Shown here: positions 8,085-17,185 of the stretch, one piece after another
Numbering within the stretch: position 1 is the first letter of the stretch
How the letters are laid out: each line of letters begins with the position of its first letter
NCBI GenBank assembly: GCA_016721425.1
Contig: JADKID010000042.1
Location: 62,001-126,000, forward strand
DNA: 64,000 bases
Direction: 5' to 3'
DNA from: Bryobacterales bacterium
GTDB taxonomy: Bacteria > Acidobacteriota > Terriglobia > Bryobacterales > Bryobacteraceae
Made by a program: the position numbers and the translations under genes
Notes under the pieces: generated by a model
What the model saw: the letters and a program-made list of their open reading frames with translations, nothing else
Database searches by the model: none
What the model was told of the DNA's origin: nothing

Positions 8085-9305
8085 ATGCGCATCCGCTGGG
8101 TTCGGATTGCTTCCACGATCAGTGTCGCCACTTTGGGCGTACTGCTTCTGTCGTCTCAACAACCGCCGCCGTCCGGATTCCCGGAGCGCGCCGCGCGCCA
8201 GTCCGCCAACGCCGAAAAGAGCGGACTGGCGGAGCCGTTCCGCGGCATCACTACCTCCGGAACGGTGCAGCCGGGCCTATTCTCCATCCGCTCCACCGGC
8301 GTCTCCACGGAGCCTGTGCGCCGCGCCGCCGAATCCTGGCTCAGCACGCTCTCCCCCGCGCAGCGCGATAAAACCACCTTCGCCATAGAAGACGAGGAGT
8401 GGCGCAAATGGATGAACCAGCATTTCTACGTGCGGCAGGGCGTCTCGTTCCTGGAGATGTCGGAGCCCCAGCGCCATGCAGCCATCGGGCTGCTGCGCGC
8501 CTCGCTCAGCGCCAGAGGACTCCAACTGACACGCGACATCATGCGCCTGAATCACACGCTGGCCGAGCTGAACAACAACGATTTCGAGCAGTACGGCGAG
8601 TGGCTCTACTGGATCACCATCATGGGCAAGCCCTCCGCCACCGAGCCCTGGGGTTGGCAGTTGGATGGCCACCACATCATCATCAACTACTTCGTGCTGG
8701 GCGATCAGGTGGTGATGACGCCCGTCTTTGCGGGCTCGGAACCGGTGACGGCCCTTGCCGGCAAGTACAAGGGCATCTCCATCCTCCAGGAAGAGCAGAA
8801 TGACGGCAGAGCGTTCTTCCTCGGGCTGACGGAGGCACAGCGCGCCAAGGCCCTCATCCGTCTCTCCAAAACCGGCAACGACAACATCGGCGAAGCGTTC
8901 AAAGACAACGCAGTGGTGGAGTACGCCGGTGTGCGCGGCGCTGAATTGGAACCGCCGCAGAAGAAGCGACTGCTGGACCTGATCCACGAGTACGTCCGCA
9001 ACATGGACGACGGCCACGCGAAGGTGAAGATGGCCGAGGTGGCCAGCCATTTGGACGAAACCCGGTTCTCGTGGATTGGCGGCTCCGCGCCCGACAGCGT
9101 CTTCTACTACCGCATCCACAGCCCGGTGATCCTCATTGAGTTCGATCACCAGCAACCGGCCGGCTTACGCCATCTGACTCAGAACCCCAGGGCGCCAATC
9201 CGGGAGCATGTCCACACGGTCGTGCGCACGCCAAACGGCAATGATTACGGCAAGGATCTGCTGCGACAGCACTACCAGCAGCATCCGCACCCCCACGCTC
9301 ACTGA
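8085..9305 (+). CDS. DUF3500 domain protein, exported
   Basis: The ~406-residue protein has an N-terminal hydrophobic signal (IASTISVATLGVLLLSS). The body matches DUF3500: WGWQLDGHHIIINYFVLGDQVVMTPVFAGSEP is the family hallmark, with many conserved His residues and an E/D-rich middle. The biochemical role of the family is not established; the conserved His/Asp/Glu suggest a metal-dependent hydrolase, which is inference. The C-terminus is His-rich (HPHPHAH). It follows the DppA-like gene by 22 bases but has its own promoter-like box, and its stop overlaps the opposite-strand gene by a few bases. Confidence 0.85.
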   Translation: MRIRWVRIASTISVATLGVLLLSSQQPPPSGFPERAARQSANAEKSGLAEPFRGITTSGTVQPGLFSIRSTGVSTEPVRRAAESWLSTLSPAQRDKTTFAIEDEEWRKWMNQHFYVRQGVSFLEMSEPQRHAAIGLLRASLSARGLQLTRDIMRLNHTLAELNNNDFEQYGEWLYWITIMGKPSATEPWGWQLDGHHIIINYFVLGDQVVMTPVFAGSEPVTALAGKYKGISILQEEQNDGRAFFLGLTEAQRAKALIRLSKTGNDNIGEAFKDNAVVEYAGVRGAELEPPQKKRLLDLIHEYVRNMDDGHAKVKMAEVASHLDETRFSWIGGSAPDSVFYYRIHSPVILIEFDHQQPAGLRHLTQNPRAPIREHVHTVVRTPNGNDYGKDLLRQHYQQHPHPHAH

Positions 9306-10366
9306 CCGCGGCGGGCGCGCTCCAACTGGGTGCGGCCCAGTTCGAGATTTTCCTTCATGCTGGCCGGACTGCGGCTCTCGGCGATCTTGCGCAGAATCGC
9401 GCCGCGAATTCCGGTCATTCCGTCCACGAACGAACGCTGGCAGGCCATCAGATAGATGGCTTGCCGGCCGGACGCGGTCCGCACCGGATAGACGTACTTA
9501 AACTCAAACGCCGCCCGGAAATAGTGCGTCGCGAATAACATCTTGGACACGATGGCGTAGTGGGCGTCGCCGGGATTGGGCAGTTTCTGGATGATGACGT
9601 GCTGAGTGCGCAGGACGTGCTTCAAACCGAACGCCGCTTCCTGCCAGTAGAAGAAGTCGTCTACGCCGGCGGGCTTGTGCCTGGGATAACTTTCCACGTA
9701 AGTGGCGAGGTCCGGCAGCTGGCTCCAGAGTCCCTTAGCCGCGCCAATGACGGCGCGCAAACCATCGGCCAGGGAGTACGGCGCGGGCGTATCGTAGTAG
9801 ACCGCCAGGGCGGAATCGCCTTGCTGCTGGTAACGCTTCACATAGGCGATCCAGTGCTGCTTGATCAGCGCCTTGGCCTGCATTTCGGCGTCCGGCGCAT
9901 TCCAGTTGATCTTGGCATGCAGGTCCTCCATCAACCAGGCGGGCAACTTGTAGGCGCAGCGGCCCGGCCGGCAGGCCTGCAACTCTCGCTTCGTAAAGTC
10001 GGTGGAGTTGAAACTCGCGATGTCGGCTTCACTGGGCGGCGAACTAAACCGTCCCGTGTGCCGCACCTCTTTGCTGACCTCAAATGTCTCGATCTGCCGG
10101 TAGGCCCGCATGAACTCGTCGGAAGAGACCTGAATGCGGATGACTCCGGCCATGCGGACATCATCGGAACTGCGGCCCGGCGCCATGCGAGCCACCGCCT
10201 CGCCGCGCTCCACCTGATCTAACTCCGAGGACGGGAACTGGTACTCACTTTCCAGGACGGCCCTCATCTGTGCTGGCATGGGTTGGGCGTGCGCCGCGCC
10301 GGTGCACAAGCTCAAGAAGACAATCACCGCGAGCATCGCACCGCACCATTTGGGGGCTGAGGGCAT
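9299..10366 (-). CDS. Secreted hypothetical protein directly downstream of tRNA-Gly
   Basis: From ATG at 10366 the protein has 355 residues with a clear signal peptide ending at AHAQ. The mature part has no motif I recognise; it contains a Cys pair (ACRPGRC), alternates aromatic and charged helices and ends in a basic tail. A longer reading frame would run into the tRNA and is rejected. Only ten bases separate the tRNA CCA end from this ATG, so the gene is probably transcribed with the tRNA and freed by tRNA 3' processing. Confidence 0.7.
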   Translation of the reverse strand: MPSAPKWCGAMLAVIVFLSLCTGAAHAQPMPAQMRAVLESEYQFPSSELDQVERGEAVARMAPGRSSDDVRMAGVIRIQVSSDEFMRAYRQIETFEVSKEVRHTGRFSSPPSEADIASFNSTDFTKRELQACRPGRCAYKLPAWLMEDLHAKINWNAPDAEMQAKALIKQHWIAYVKRYQQQGDSALAVYYDTPAPYSLADGLRAVIGAAKGLWSQLPDLATYVESYPRHKPAGVDDFFYWQEAAFGLKHVLRTQHVIIQKLPNPGDAHYAIVSKMLFATHYFRAAFEFKYVYPVRTASGRQAIYLMACQRSFVDGMTGIRGAILRKIAESRSPASMKENLELGRTQLERARRGQ

Positions 10367-10376
10367 GAAAATGTTT

Positions 10377-10451
10377 TGGAGCGGGGTACGGGAGTCGAAC
10401 CCGTCTAAATCAGCTTGGAAGGCTGACGCCCGACCGCTAGGCCAACCCCGC
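10377..10451 (-). tRNA. tRNA-Gly(TCC)
   Basis: Reading the minus strand, a GCGGGGT acceptor arm pairs with ACCCCGC. The D arm follows (GCCTAGCGGTCGGGC), then an anticodon stem TCAGC/GCTGA with loop CTTCCAA giving anticodon TCC, and a T arm with GGGTTCGACTCCC. The discriminator is T and the CCA end is encoded (10377-10379). It reads GGA and probably GGG glycine codons. Confidence 0.97.
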
Positions 10452-10476
10452 TCAAGGGGCATACTTCCATTCTAGA

Positions 10477-11868
10477 TTACTGCGAGCCCTTCCGCATCAG
10501 CATGACCTTGGCCGTGTGGAAGGCGATGTACATGTCCAGCGAGAGGCTCAGATGCTTCAGGTAGTAGAGATCGTACTCCAGCTTCGTGATGGTGTCTTCC
10601 ATCGTGTCGCCGTACTTGTGATTGATCTGCGCCCAACCCGTGATGCCCGGCAGCACCGAATGGCGCTCGCCGTAGAACGGAATCTGCTCGCTCAGGATCT
10701 TCACGAATTCGGGCCGCTCCGGCCGGGGCCCGACAATCGCCATTTCACCCTTCAAAACGTTGAAAAACTGCGGCAGTTCATCCAGGCGCAGCTTGCGCAG
10801 CCAGTGCCCCACCGGTGTCACCCGCGGATCGTCTTTTTGCGCCCACACCGCGCCGGTTCTCGCCTCGGCGTCGATGTACATGGAGCGGAACTTCAGAACG
10901 TTGAAAACCTGGCCCTTCAGCCCGACCCGCGGCTGCCTGTAGATGGCCGGACCCGGTGAAGTCAGGCGGACCGCCAACCACACCAGCGCCATCACGGGCG
11001 CCGTGAGGGCGGTCCCCACCACCGCGATCAGGAGCGAGCAAATGCGATGGATCATCAGGCTGGCCGAATCCGGAACCATGCGGTTGTCGAACAACAGAAC
11101 CGCGGGCCGTAGCGCAGCGAGGGACACTCGCCACCTGACCACTTCGTAGAGCGAAGAAACATCCTCCACCCGCATCCCGTCCAACTTCAACTTCAACAAC
11201 TCGTTCACCGGCAGTTGCCCGCGACGCTCCGAAAGCCCAACTACAATCCGGTTGGGACGATCTTCGTCGCACACCCTGGCCAGATCCGCAATCCCTCCCA
11301 GCCTGGAACCAACCACCGCGGGAATGTCCTGCTCTGGCTCATCGGACAAGTAGCCCATGCTCACTATGCCAAACTGCGGCTTGCCCTGAACCTCTTTCAT
11401 CACCTCTTGCACCAGTGTGCTGGCACCTACAAACAGAATCCTGTCCTTGTGGAACACCCGCATCACAGCATGATCAAACGCGATACGCCACAGCGGGAGC
11501 AGCACCAGCACGATCAGGCTGCCGAACATCATGTGCCAGTGGCCGAGAATCAGGTCTTTCGAAAGGTAGCCGATGAGCGCCTGACCGAGAAACGCCAAGC
11601 CAAGTACCAGGCAGATCTGCTGCACCAGACGCAATCGCGAGATCACCCGCAGTTCCGAGTACAGATCGTTGAAATAGATGCCCAGTACCAGCGTTGCCAC
11701 CACCACGGCCGTTCGCTCAAAGCCGCCGTCGAACATGTAGTAGATGACGAAGTCATCCTGCCCGACAAAAAAGAACGCGAGCGCGTAACAGCAATACGCC
11801 AGAATGATCTCTGAAACGAGAAGGCCAACCACGGATGCTGGTATGAATACCCGGAACAGCTGAATCAT
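10477..11868 (-). CDS. Exopolysaccharide polyprenyl glycosylphosphotransferase
   Basis: The 463-residue protein has four or five N-terminal membrane helices, a central nucleotide-binding-like domain (DRILFVGASTLVQEV), another membrane helix (near 280-300) and the C-terminal bacterial sugar transferase domain. Signature parts are FNVLKFRSMYIDAE, LRKLRLDELPQFFNVLKGEM and VGPRPERPEF. Such enzymes put the first sugar-1-phosphate on undecaprenyl phosphate to start exopolysaccharide repeat assembly. The layout resembles the EpsH/PEP-CTERM-associated subgroup. No other polysaccharide gene is next to it, so it stands alone here. Confidence 0.9.
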   Translation of the reverse strand: MIQLFRVFIPASVVGLLVSEIILAYCCYALAFFFVGQDDFVIYYMFDGGFERTAVVVATLVLGIYFNDLYSELRVISRLRLVQQICLVLGLAFLGQALIGYLSKDLILGHWHMMFGSLIVLVLLPLWRIAFDHAVMRVFHKDRILFVGASTLVQEVMKEVQGKPQFGIVSMGYLSDEPEQDIPAVVGSRLGGIADLARVCDEDRPNRIVVGLSERRGQLPVNELLKLKLDGMRVEDVSSLYEVVRWRVSLAALRPAVLLFDNRMVPDSASLMIHRICSLLIAVVGTALTAPVMALVWLAVRLTSPGPAIYRQPRVGLKGQVFNVLKFRSMYIDAEARTGAVWAQKDDPRVTPVGHWLRKLRLDELPQFFNVLKGEMAIVGPRPERPEFVKILSEQIPFYGERHSVLPGITGWAQINHKYGDTMEDTITKLEYDLYYLKHLSLSLDMYIAFHTAKVMLMRKGSQ

Positions 11869-12012
11869 TTTCTAGCGCGGTTGCTCCTGAGAAATCACCC
11901 CTCAGTTTATCACGGCCGTCATCCAAACCGGTGATCCCTGCTCCACTCGGCGCCGATGGGCGACAGTTTTTGTCCGATTTTAAGGCAATGGAAACATTGC
12001 CTGTTCAGCCCC

Positions 12013-12041
12013 TTGACCGGCCGCTGGAGGAATGCTAATCT
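12013..12041 (+). promoter_or_regulatory. Candidate sigma-70 promoter of the isc operon
   Basis: TTGACC (12013-12018) is followed after 17 bases by TAATCT (12036-12041). The -35 matches the consensus at five of six places, the -10 at only three. It sits 40 bases before iscR, with the dyad at 12049-12063 over the expected transcription start. Confidence 0.5.
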
Positions 12042-12048
12042 GGATCTG

Positions 12049-12063
12049 GGACTGGAATAGTCC
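12049..12063 (+). promoter_or_regulatory. Inverted repeat, candidate IscR operator
   Basis: GGACT and AGTCC form a perfect inverted repeat around GGAAT. It lies just downstream of the candidate -10 box and 17 bases before the iscR ATG, where a repressor would block initiation. Its GACT...AGTC core resembles IscR-type sites. Autorepression by the first gene of the operon is inferred. Confidence 0.5.
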
Positions 12064-12080
12064 GAGATCACAGGAGACGA

Positions 12081-12548
12081 ATGCTCAAGCTCACCAAAAA
12101 GGCCGACTATGGCCTCATCAGCCTGAAGCACCTCGCCCTCCGCGGACGCGAGCGAACGGCGAGCGCCAAGGAGATGGCCGAGACCTACCGCATTCCGCTG
12201 CCTGTCCTCTCGAAGGTGCTCCAGAAGTTGGTCCGCGACGGTTTCCTTGTTTCCGAACAGGGCACCAATGGCGGCTACCGGCTCTCGCGCGACCCCTCTA
12301 CCATCACCACGCTGGAAGTGATCCGCGCCATTGACGGCCCCATCATCCTCACCACATGTTTCACCACCAGCGGGGAGTGTGAGCTATCCAACCAGTGTAC
12401 GGTGCGCGAACCGTTGCGCAAGGTGCACGAAGGAATCCTCAGGCTGCTGGACAGCATCACGATAGGTGATCTGTCCTTTGACGAAAAGCCAAGTCATGAG
12501 CTTGGAGCCATCGACGGCATCGCGCCGTTGCATGTGCTCGCCAGTTGA
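12081..12548 (+). CDS. iscR: Rrf2 family Fe-S cluster regulator, IscR type
   Basis: The 155-residue protein has the Rrf2 winged helix (LTKKADYGLISLKHLAL, then KVLQKLVRDGFLVSEQGTNGGYRLSR as recognition helix and wing) and three cysteines, C93, C100 and C106, with His116 nearby, in the usual cluster-binding loop. In IscR a [2Fe-2S] cluster on these residues turns on repression of the isc operon when the cell is cluster-replete. A good AGGAGA ribosome site precedes the ATG. It leads the isc operon, 32 bases before iscS. The spacing C-x6-C-x5-C differs by one from E. coli IscR. Confidence 0.9.
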   Translation: MLKLTKKADYGLISLKHLALRGRERTASAKEMAETYRIPLPVLSKVLQKLVRDGFLVSEQGTNGGYRLSRDPSTITTLEVIRAIDGPIILTTCFTTSGECELSNQCTVREPLRKVHEGILRLLDSITIGDLSFDEKPSHELGAIDGIAPLHVLAS

Positions 12549-12580
12549 ACGGAATCGATCGATCAAGGAACTGCGAAGAG

Positions 12581-13798
12581 ATGCTTAATTTTCCGATCTA
12601 CCTCGACAATCACGCCACCACGCCGATGGACCCGCGAGTCCTGGACGTCATGCTGCCTTACTTCAAAGAGAGCTTCGGCAACGCCGCCAGCCGGAACCAC
12701 TCCTTTGGCTGGGTCGCCGAAGAGGCCGTGGAAAAGGCGCGCAAGCAACTCGCCGGCCTGATCGGCGCCACGTCGAAGGAGATTGTCTTTACCAGCGGCG
12801 CCACCGAATCCAATAACCTGGCGCTGAAAGGCGTGGCCGAGATGTACGCCCAGAAAGGCAACCACATCATCACCGCTGCCACCGAGCACAAGGCTGTGCT
12901 CGACACCTGCAAACGGCTGGAAAAGCACGGTTCCCGCGTCACCTACCTACCGGTGCAAACCAACGGGCTGGTGGATCTGGACATGCTGCGCGACGCCATC
13001 ACGGACAAGACCATCCTGGTCAGCATCATGTACGGCAACAATGAGATAGGCGTCGTGCAATCCATCGCCGAAATCGGCAGCATCTGCCGCGAGCGCGGTG
13101 TACTGTTCCATACCGATGGCGTGCAGGCCGTCGGCAAAATCCCGGTGAACGTGAACACCGACAACATCGACCTGATGTCGTTCACCGCCCATAAAATGTA
13201 CGGCCCCAAGGGCGTCGGCGCTCTCTATGTCCGGCGCAAGAACCCGCGCGTGCAGCTCACCGCGCAGATGGATGGCGGCGGCCACGAGCGCGGTATGCGC
13301 TCCGGCACCCTCAACGTGCCCGGCATCGCCGGCTTCGGCAAGGCGGCCGAACTCTGCCAGCAGTTGCTGCCGGAAGAGATGTTGGCCCACGGCGCGCTGC
13401 GCGACCGGCTCAAGGAGAAGCTCATGGCAGAGCTCGATGAGACCTATATCAACGGCACCATGGACAGCCGCCTGCCCCACAATCTGAACATCAGTTTCGC
13501 CTACGTCGAAGGCGAGAGCCTGCTGATGGGCATTAACGACATCGCGGTCTCCAGCGGCTCCGCCTGCACTTCGGCCACTTTGGAGCCCAGCTACGTGCTC
13601 AAGGCCCTGGGCGCCGGCGACGATCTGGCGCACTCTTCCATCCGCTTCGGAATCGGCCGCTTCACCACCCAGGAAGAGGTGGACTACACGGCGGGCAAGG
13701 TCATCGAGGTTGTCAGGAAGTTGCGCGAGCTGTCACCGCTTTACGAAATGGTCAAGGAAGGCATCGATCTCTCCAAGGTCCAATGGGCCGCCCATTAA
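12581..13798 (+). CDS. iscS: Cysteine desulfurase IscS
   Basis: The enzyme (405 residues, E. coli IscS 404) takes sulfur from cysteine using PLP and hands it to IscU. The PLP-binding Lys205 lies in SFTAHKMYGPKG, the PLP-contacting His in ATEHKAVL, and the persulfide Cys329 in the mobile SSGSACTSATLEPS loop. The C-terminal tail RELSPLYEMVKEGIDL, which docks IscU in known IscS proteins, is retained, marking it as IscS rather than SufS or NifS. The ATG at 12581 is preferred over an upstream TTG because the conserved N-terminus starts here. Confidence 0.96.
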   Translation: MLNFPIYLDNHATTPMDPRVLDVMLPYFKESFGNAASRNHSFGWVAEEAVEKARKQLAGLIGATSKEIVFTSGATESNNLALKGVAEMYAQKGNHIITAATEHKAVLDTCKRLEKHGSRVTYLPVQTNGLVDLDMLRDAITDKTILVSIMYGNNEIGVVQSIAEIGSICRERGVLFHTDGVQAVGKIPVNVNTDNIDLMSFTAHKMYGPKGVGALYVRRKNPRVQLTAQMDGGGHERGMRSGTLNVPGIAGFGKAAELCQQLLPEEMLAHGALRDRLKEKLMAELDETYINGTMDSRLPHNLNISFAYVEGESLLMGINDIAVSSGSACTSATLEPSYVLKALGAGDDLAHSSIRFGIGRFTTQEEVDYTAGKVIEVVRKLRELSPLYEMVKEGIDLSKVQWAAH

Positions 13799-13847
13799 TT
13801 GAAACCGTAGTAAAAACGCCGAAATCACAGAGGAAACGGATCACAAC

Positions 13848-14261
13848 ATGGCTTATAGCGAAAAAGTGCTCGACCACTACAACCATCCTCGCAATGTGGG
13901 GAGCCTGGACAAGAAAGACCCCAGCGTGGGCACCGGCCTGGTTGGCGCGCCCGAATGCGGCGACGTGATGAAATTGCAGATCAAAGTGAACCCTGACACC
14001 GGCATCATTGAAGACGCCCGGTTCAAGACGTTCGGATGCGGCTCGGCCATCGCCAGTTCCTCGCTGGCCACGGAGATGCTGAAAGGCAAGACCGTGGACG
14101 AGGCGCTGCAGATCAAGAACACCGAGATCGTCAACGAGCTCAGCCTGCCGCCCGTGAAAATCCACTGCTCCGTGCTGGCGGAAGACGCCATCAAGGCGGC
14201 CATCACGGATTACAAGGCCAAGATGGAAGTGCCGTCCGTCTCGCCGCTGCAAACGGCGTAA
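13848..14261 (+). CDS. iscU: Fe-S cluster scaffold IscU
   Basis: The protein has 137 residues. Cluster ligands C37 (PECGDV, with Asp39), C64 (FGCGSAIASS) and C107 (KIHCSVLAEDA) are all present, as is the LPPVK motif (100-104) recognised by the specialised Hsp70 HscA. Its presence fits the hscB and hscA genes downstream. It is separated from iscS by 49 bases. The C-terminal ~12 residues are a little longer than in E. coli IscU. Confidence 0.97.
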   Translation: MAYSEKVLDHYNHPRNVGSLDKKDPSVGTGLVGAPECGDVMKLQIKVNPDTGIIEDARFKTFGCGSAIASSSLATEMLKGKTVDEALQIKNTEIVNELSLPPVKIHCSVLAEDAIKAAITDYKAKMEVPSVSPLQTA

Positions 14262-14321
14262 GCTGTAGGTGGGGCCTGCCCGAGCGCCGGCCCCGGAATC
14301 ATCCAACTCCAGGTATTGCCT

Positions 14322-14648
14322 ATGCCCGAAATCAACGTAACACCGAAAGCAGTCGAGAAGATCCGCGATGCCTTCGCCAAGCAGGGCGTGGATGGGGGCC
14401 TCCGCCTCGGCGTCCTGGGCGGCGGCTGCTCCGGCCTCAGCTATCAGTTCAAGTTTGAGCCCAAGGCCCGGCCCACAGACCACATCTTCACCTTCGACGG
14501 GGTGAAGGTGTTTGTGGACCCCAAGAGCATCGTCTTCCTGGACGGCATGGTGCTCGACTACAAAGAATCCCTCATGCAGTCCGGCTTCGCTTTCGATAAT
14601 CCGCACGCCACCAAGAGCTGCGGCTGCGGAACGTCGTTCTCGGCCTAA
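14322..14648 (+). CDS. iscA: A-type Fe-S carrier IscA
   Basis: The 108-residue protein has the A-type pattern: C36 in GGGCSGLSY and C100/C102 in the CGCG motif near the C-terminus. IscA receives clusters from IscU and delivers them to apo-enzymes, mainly [4Fe-4S] targets. The ATG at 14322 is chosen over a TTG two codons upstream. Its stop codon shares a base with the hscB ATG (TAATG), so translation is probably coupled. Confidence 0.95.
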   Translation: MPEINVTPKAVEKIRDAFAKQGVDGGLRLGVLGGGCSGLSYQFKFEPKARPTDHIFTFDGVKVFVDPKSIVFLDGMVLDYKESLMQSGFAFDNPHATKSCGCGTSFSA

Positions 14649-15289
14649 TGTCGACGGAGCACAACTGCTGGCAGTGCGGCACCCCCGACGTGGCCTCTCT
14701 GTTTTGCCGCTACTGCAATAGCCTCCAGGCGCCCATCCCCAACTACTACGAGTTCTTTGGCCTCAACTGCCAGCTCGCGCTCAATCCGGATCATCTCCAG
14801 AAGCAGTTCTATCAGCTCAGCCGCCTGCTCCACCCGGACCGCTACACGCGCCGCAGTGAACAGGAAAAACACTACTCGCTGCAGGCATCCTCCATCCTGA
14901 ACGACGCCTATCGAGTGCTGCGCGATCCCATCCGGCGCTCCGAATACGTGCTGAACCAGGCGGGCTTTGAGATTGGCGATCCGCGGAACAAGGAAGTGCC
15001 GCCGGAACTGCTGGAAGAGGTTTTCGAGCTCAACATGGCGCTCGACGAGCTGCGCATGGGCGATACCGAAGTACTCCCTCAGCTCGATGAGATGCGCCAG
15101 CACTTTCTGGACATGATGGCGGAGATGGACGGCGAACTGGAATCCCAGTTTCTCACCCACGACGCGCAGCCCGATGACGAGGCGCGCCGCAAAGTCCTCA
15201 CCGGCATTCGCGCCATCCTGAACCGGCGCCGCTACATCCGAAATCTCGTCGATGAAGTCGACAAACAACTGACCGCGCGCAACGCCTAA
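14648..15289 (+). CDS. hscB: Co-chaperone HscB with an N-terminal zinc-binding motif
   Basis: The 213-residue protein contains a J-domain with His62-Pro63-Asp64 in LLHPDRY, followed by the helical C-terminal domain that binds IscU. Before the J-domain it has C7-x2-C10 and C20-x2-C23 (CWQCG...FCRYC), a likely zinc site. E. coli HscB lacks this extension, whereas human HSC20 has a comparable N-terminal CxxC pair arrangement. HscB stimulates the ATPase of HscA and brings it IscU. It is coupled to iscA by a one-base overlap and to hscA 17 bases downstream. Confidence 0.93.
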   Translation: MSTEHNCWQCGTPDVASLFCRYCNSLQAPIPNYYEFFGLNCQLALNPDHLQKQFYQLSRLLHPDRYTRRSEQEKHYSLQASSILNDAYRVLRDPIRRSEYVLNQAGFEIGDPRNKEVPPELLEEVFELNMALDELRMGDTEVLPQLDEMRQHFLDMMAEMDGELESQFLTHDAQPDDEARRKVLTGIRAILNRRRYIRNLVDEVDKQLTARNA

Positions 15290-15306
15290 GCGCCGCCCCA
15301 TCCCCC

Positions 15307-17157
15307 ATGAGCACTTTTCAAATCGATTTCTCGTCCGTAAACAAGAAGCGCATCGTCGGCATCGACCTGGGCACCACCAACTCGCTCATCGCTTTCATGG
15401 ACCTCACCGGACCGGAGGTAATTCCCGGCGCCGACGGTTCCGCGCTTCTACCCAGCATCGTCAGCCTCAACGACGACGGCACGTTTACCACCGGCGCGGC
15501 CGCCCGGCGTCTGTTGATCGATCGCCCGGACCGCACCGTCTACTCCGTCAAGCGCCTGATGGGCCGGGGCGTGGACGACGTGCGGAACGAACTGCGGCTC
15601 TTCCCCTTCCACATCGCCGCCGGCAGCGAGCAGGTGATCCGGCTCCAGCTGGGAGACCGGCAGTTGACGCCGCCGGAGATCTCGGCCCAGGTGTTGCGCG
15701 AGCTCAAGCACCGCGCTGAAGAGTTCCTGGGCGAGGAGATCACTCAGGCCGTCATCACCGTTCCCGCCTACTTCAATGACGCGCAGCGGCAGGCCACCAA
15801 AGACGCCGGCCGCATCGCCGGTCTCGAAGTGCTGCGCCTGGTCAACGAACCCACCGCCGCCTCCCTCGCCTACGGTCTCGACAAACGCAAGGACGGCGTG
15901 GTGGCCGTCTATGATCTGGGCGGCGGGACTTTTGACATCTCGATCCTGCGGCTGAAGGAGGGCATCTTTGAGGTGCTCGCCACCAACGGGGACACCCACC
16001 TCGGCGGCGACGACATCGACAACCGCATGCTCTCTATCGCGCTGGAAGACATCGCAACCGAGTGGGGCGAGGACGTCTCCACCAACGGAGAGGCCGTCCA
16101 GACCATCCGCCAGGCCGTCATCGAGGCCAAAGAGAAGCTCTCGTTCGTGCCCACGGCTGCTCTGGAGATCCACTACCAGGGCAAGCAGTATCTGCGCGAA
16201 CTGCGGCGAGACCTGTTCGAACAGCTCATCAAGGACATCGTCGATCGCACTCTCGGCCCATGCCGTCAAGCGATGCGCGATGCCGGGTTGCAGCCCGAAC
16301 AGATCGACGAGGTGGTGATGGTGGGCGGCTCCACGCGCATCCCGCTGGTGCGTAGCGCGGTGGAGACGCTATTCCGCGCCAAGCCGCACACCGATCTCAA
16401 CCCCGACGAAGTGGTCGCCCTCGGCGCCGCCGTCCAGGCCGCCATTCTCTCCGGCGATGTGCAGGACAAGCTGCTGCTGGATGTCACGCCCCTCTCGCTC
16501 GGCATCGAGACCATGGGCGGGGTGGTCAGCAAACTGATTCACCGCAATTCCACAATTCCGGCGTCGGCCACCGAGGTGTTCACCACTTCCGTCGATGGCC
16601 AGCAAAATGTGCTGATTCACGTGTTGCAGGGCGAGCGCGAACTGGTGAAGGACGGCCGCTCGCTGGCGCGGTTTGATCTCAAGGACCTGGCGCCCGTACC
16701 GGCCGGCATGGCCCGCATCGAAGTGAGATTTCTGATTGATGCCAACGGCATCCTGAATGTGACCGCCCGGGACCTGCGTAGCGGCAAGGAGCAGAGCGTC
16801 GAGGTCAAGCCCTCCTACGGCCTCACCGACGAGCAGGTAGAGGCTATGGTTCTGGAGTCGTTTGAGAAAGCCGAGGACGACTTCCAGGCGCGCCAGGTGC
16901 GCGAGGCGCGCGTCGAGGCCGATACGATCTTCTCCGCCGTGGACAAGGCGCGCTCTAATGACGCCTGGCACACGCTGGACAGCGAGGAGCAGGCGGCGGT
17001 GGATCTGGCGCTCAACGAGTTGCATATGGTTTACCACGGTGAGGATCACCTGCTCATCCGGGACCGCATTGAAAAGCTCGACAACACCACTCGACGGCTC
17101 GCTGAGAACATGATGAACACGGCCGTGCGGGCCGCCCTGAAGGGCACGAAAGTCTAG
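15307..17157 (+). CDS. hscA: Specialised Hsp70 chaperone HscA
   Basis: The protein has 616 residues, the same length as E. coli HscA. The ATPase domain shows GIDLGTTNSLIAF, VPAYFNDAQRQATKDAGRIAG, VYDLGGGTFDIS and VMVGGSTRIPLVR; the substrate-binding domain begins near DVTPLSLGIETMGGVV. The short lid and its place after hscB identify it as HscA rather than DnaK. It uses ATP to release the cluster from IscU through the LPPVK motif. It ends 28 bases before iscX. Confidence 0.95.
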   Translation: MSTFQIDFSSVNKKRIVGIDLGTTNSLIAFMDLTGPEVIPGADGSALLPSIVSLNDDGTFTTGAAARRLLIDRPDRTVYSVKRLMGRGVDDVRNELRLFPFHIAAGSEQVIRLQLGDRQLTPPEISAQVLRELKHRAEEFLGEEITQAVITVPAYFNDAQRQATKDAGRIAGLEVLRLVNEPTAASLAYGLDKRKDGVVAVYDLGGGTFDISILRLKEGIFEVLATNGDTHLGGDDIDNRMLSIALEDIATEWGEDVSTNGEAVQTIRQAVIEAKEKLSFVPTAALEIHYQGKQYLRELRRDLFEQLIKDIVDRTLGPCRQAMRDAGLQPEQIDEVVMVGGSTRIPLVRSAVETLFRAKPHTDLNPDEVVALGAAVQAAILSGDVQDKLLLDVTPLSLGIETMGGVVSKLIHRNSTIPASATEVFTTSVDGQQNVLIHVLQGERELVKDGRSLARFDLKDLAPVPAGMARIEVRFLIDANGILNVTARDLRSGKEQSVEVKPSYGLTDEQVEAMVLESFEKAEDDFQARQVREARVEADTIFSAVDKARSNDAWHTLDSEEQAAVDLALNELHMVYHGEDHLLIRDRIEKLDNTTRRLAENMMNTAVRAALKGTKV

Positions 17158-17185
17158 TAGTTCGCGCCGTGAGATAGGAGCGCTC

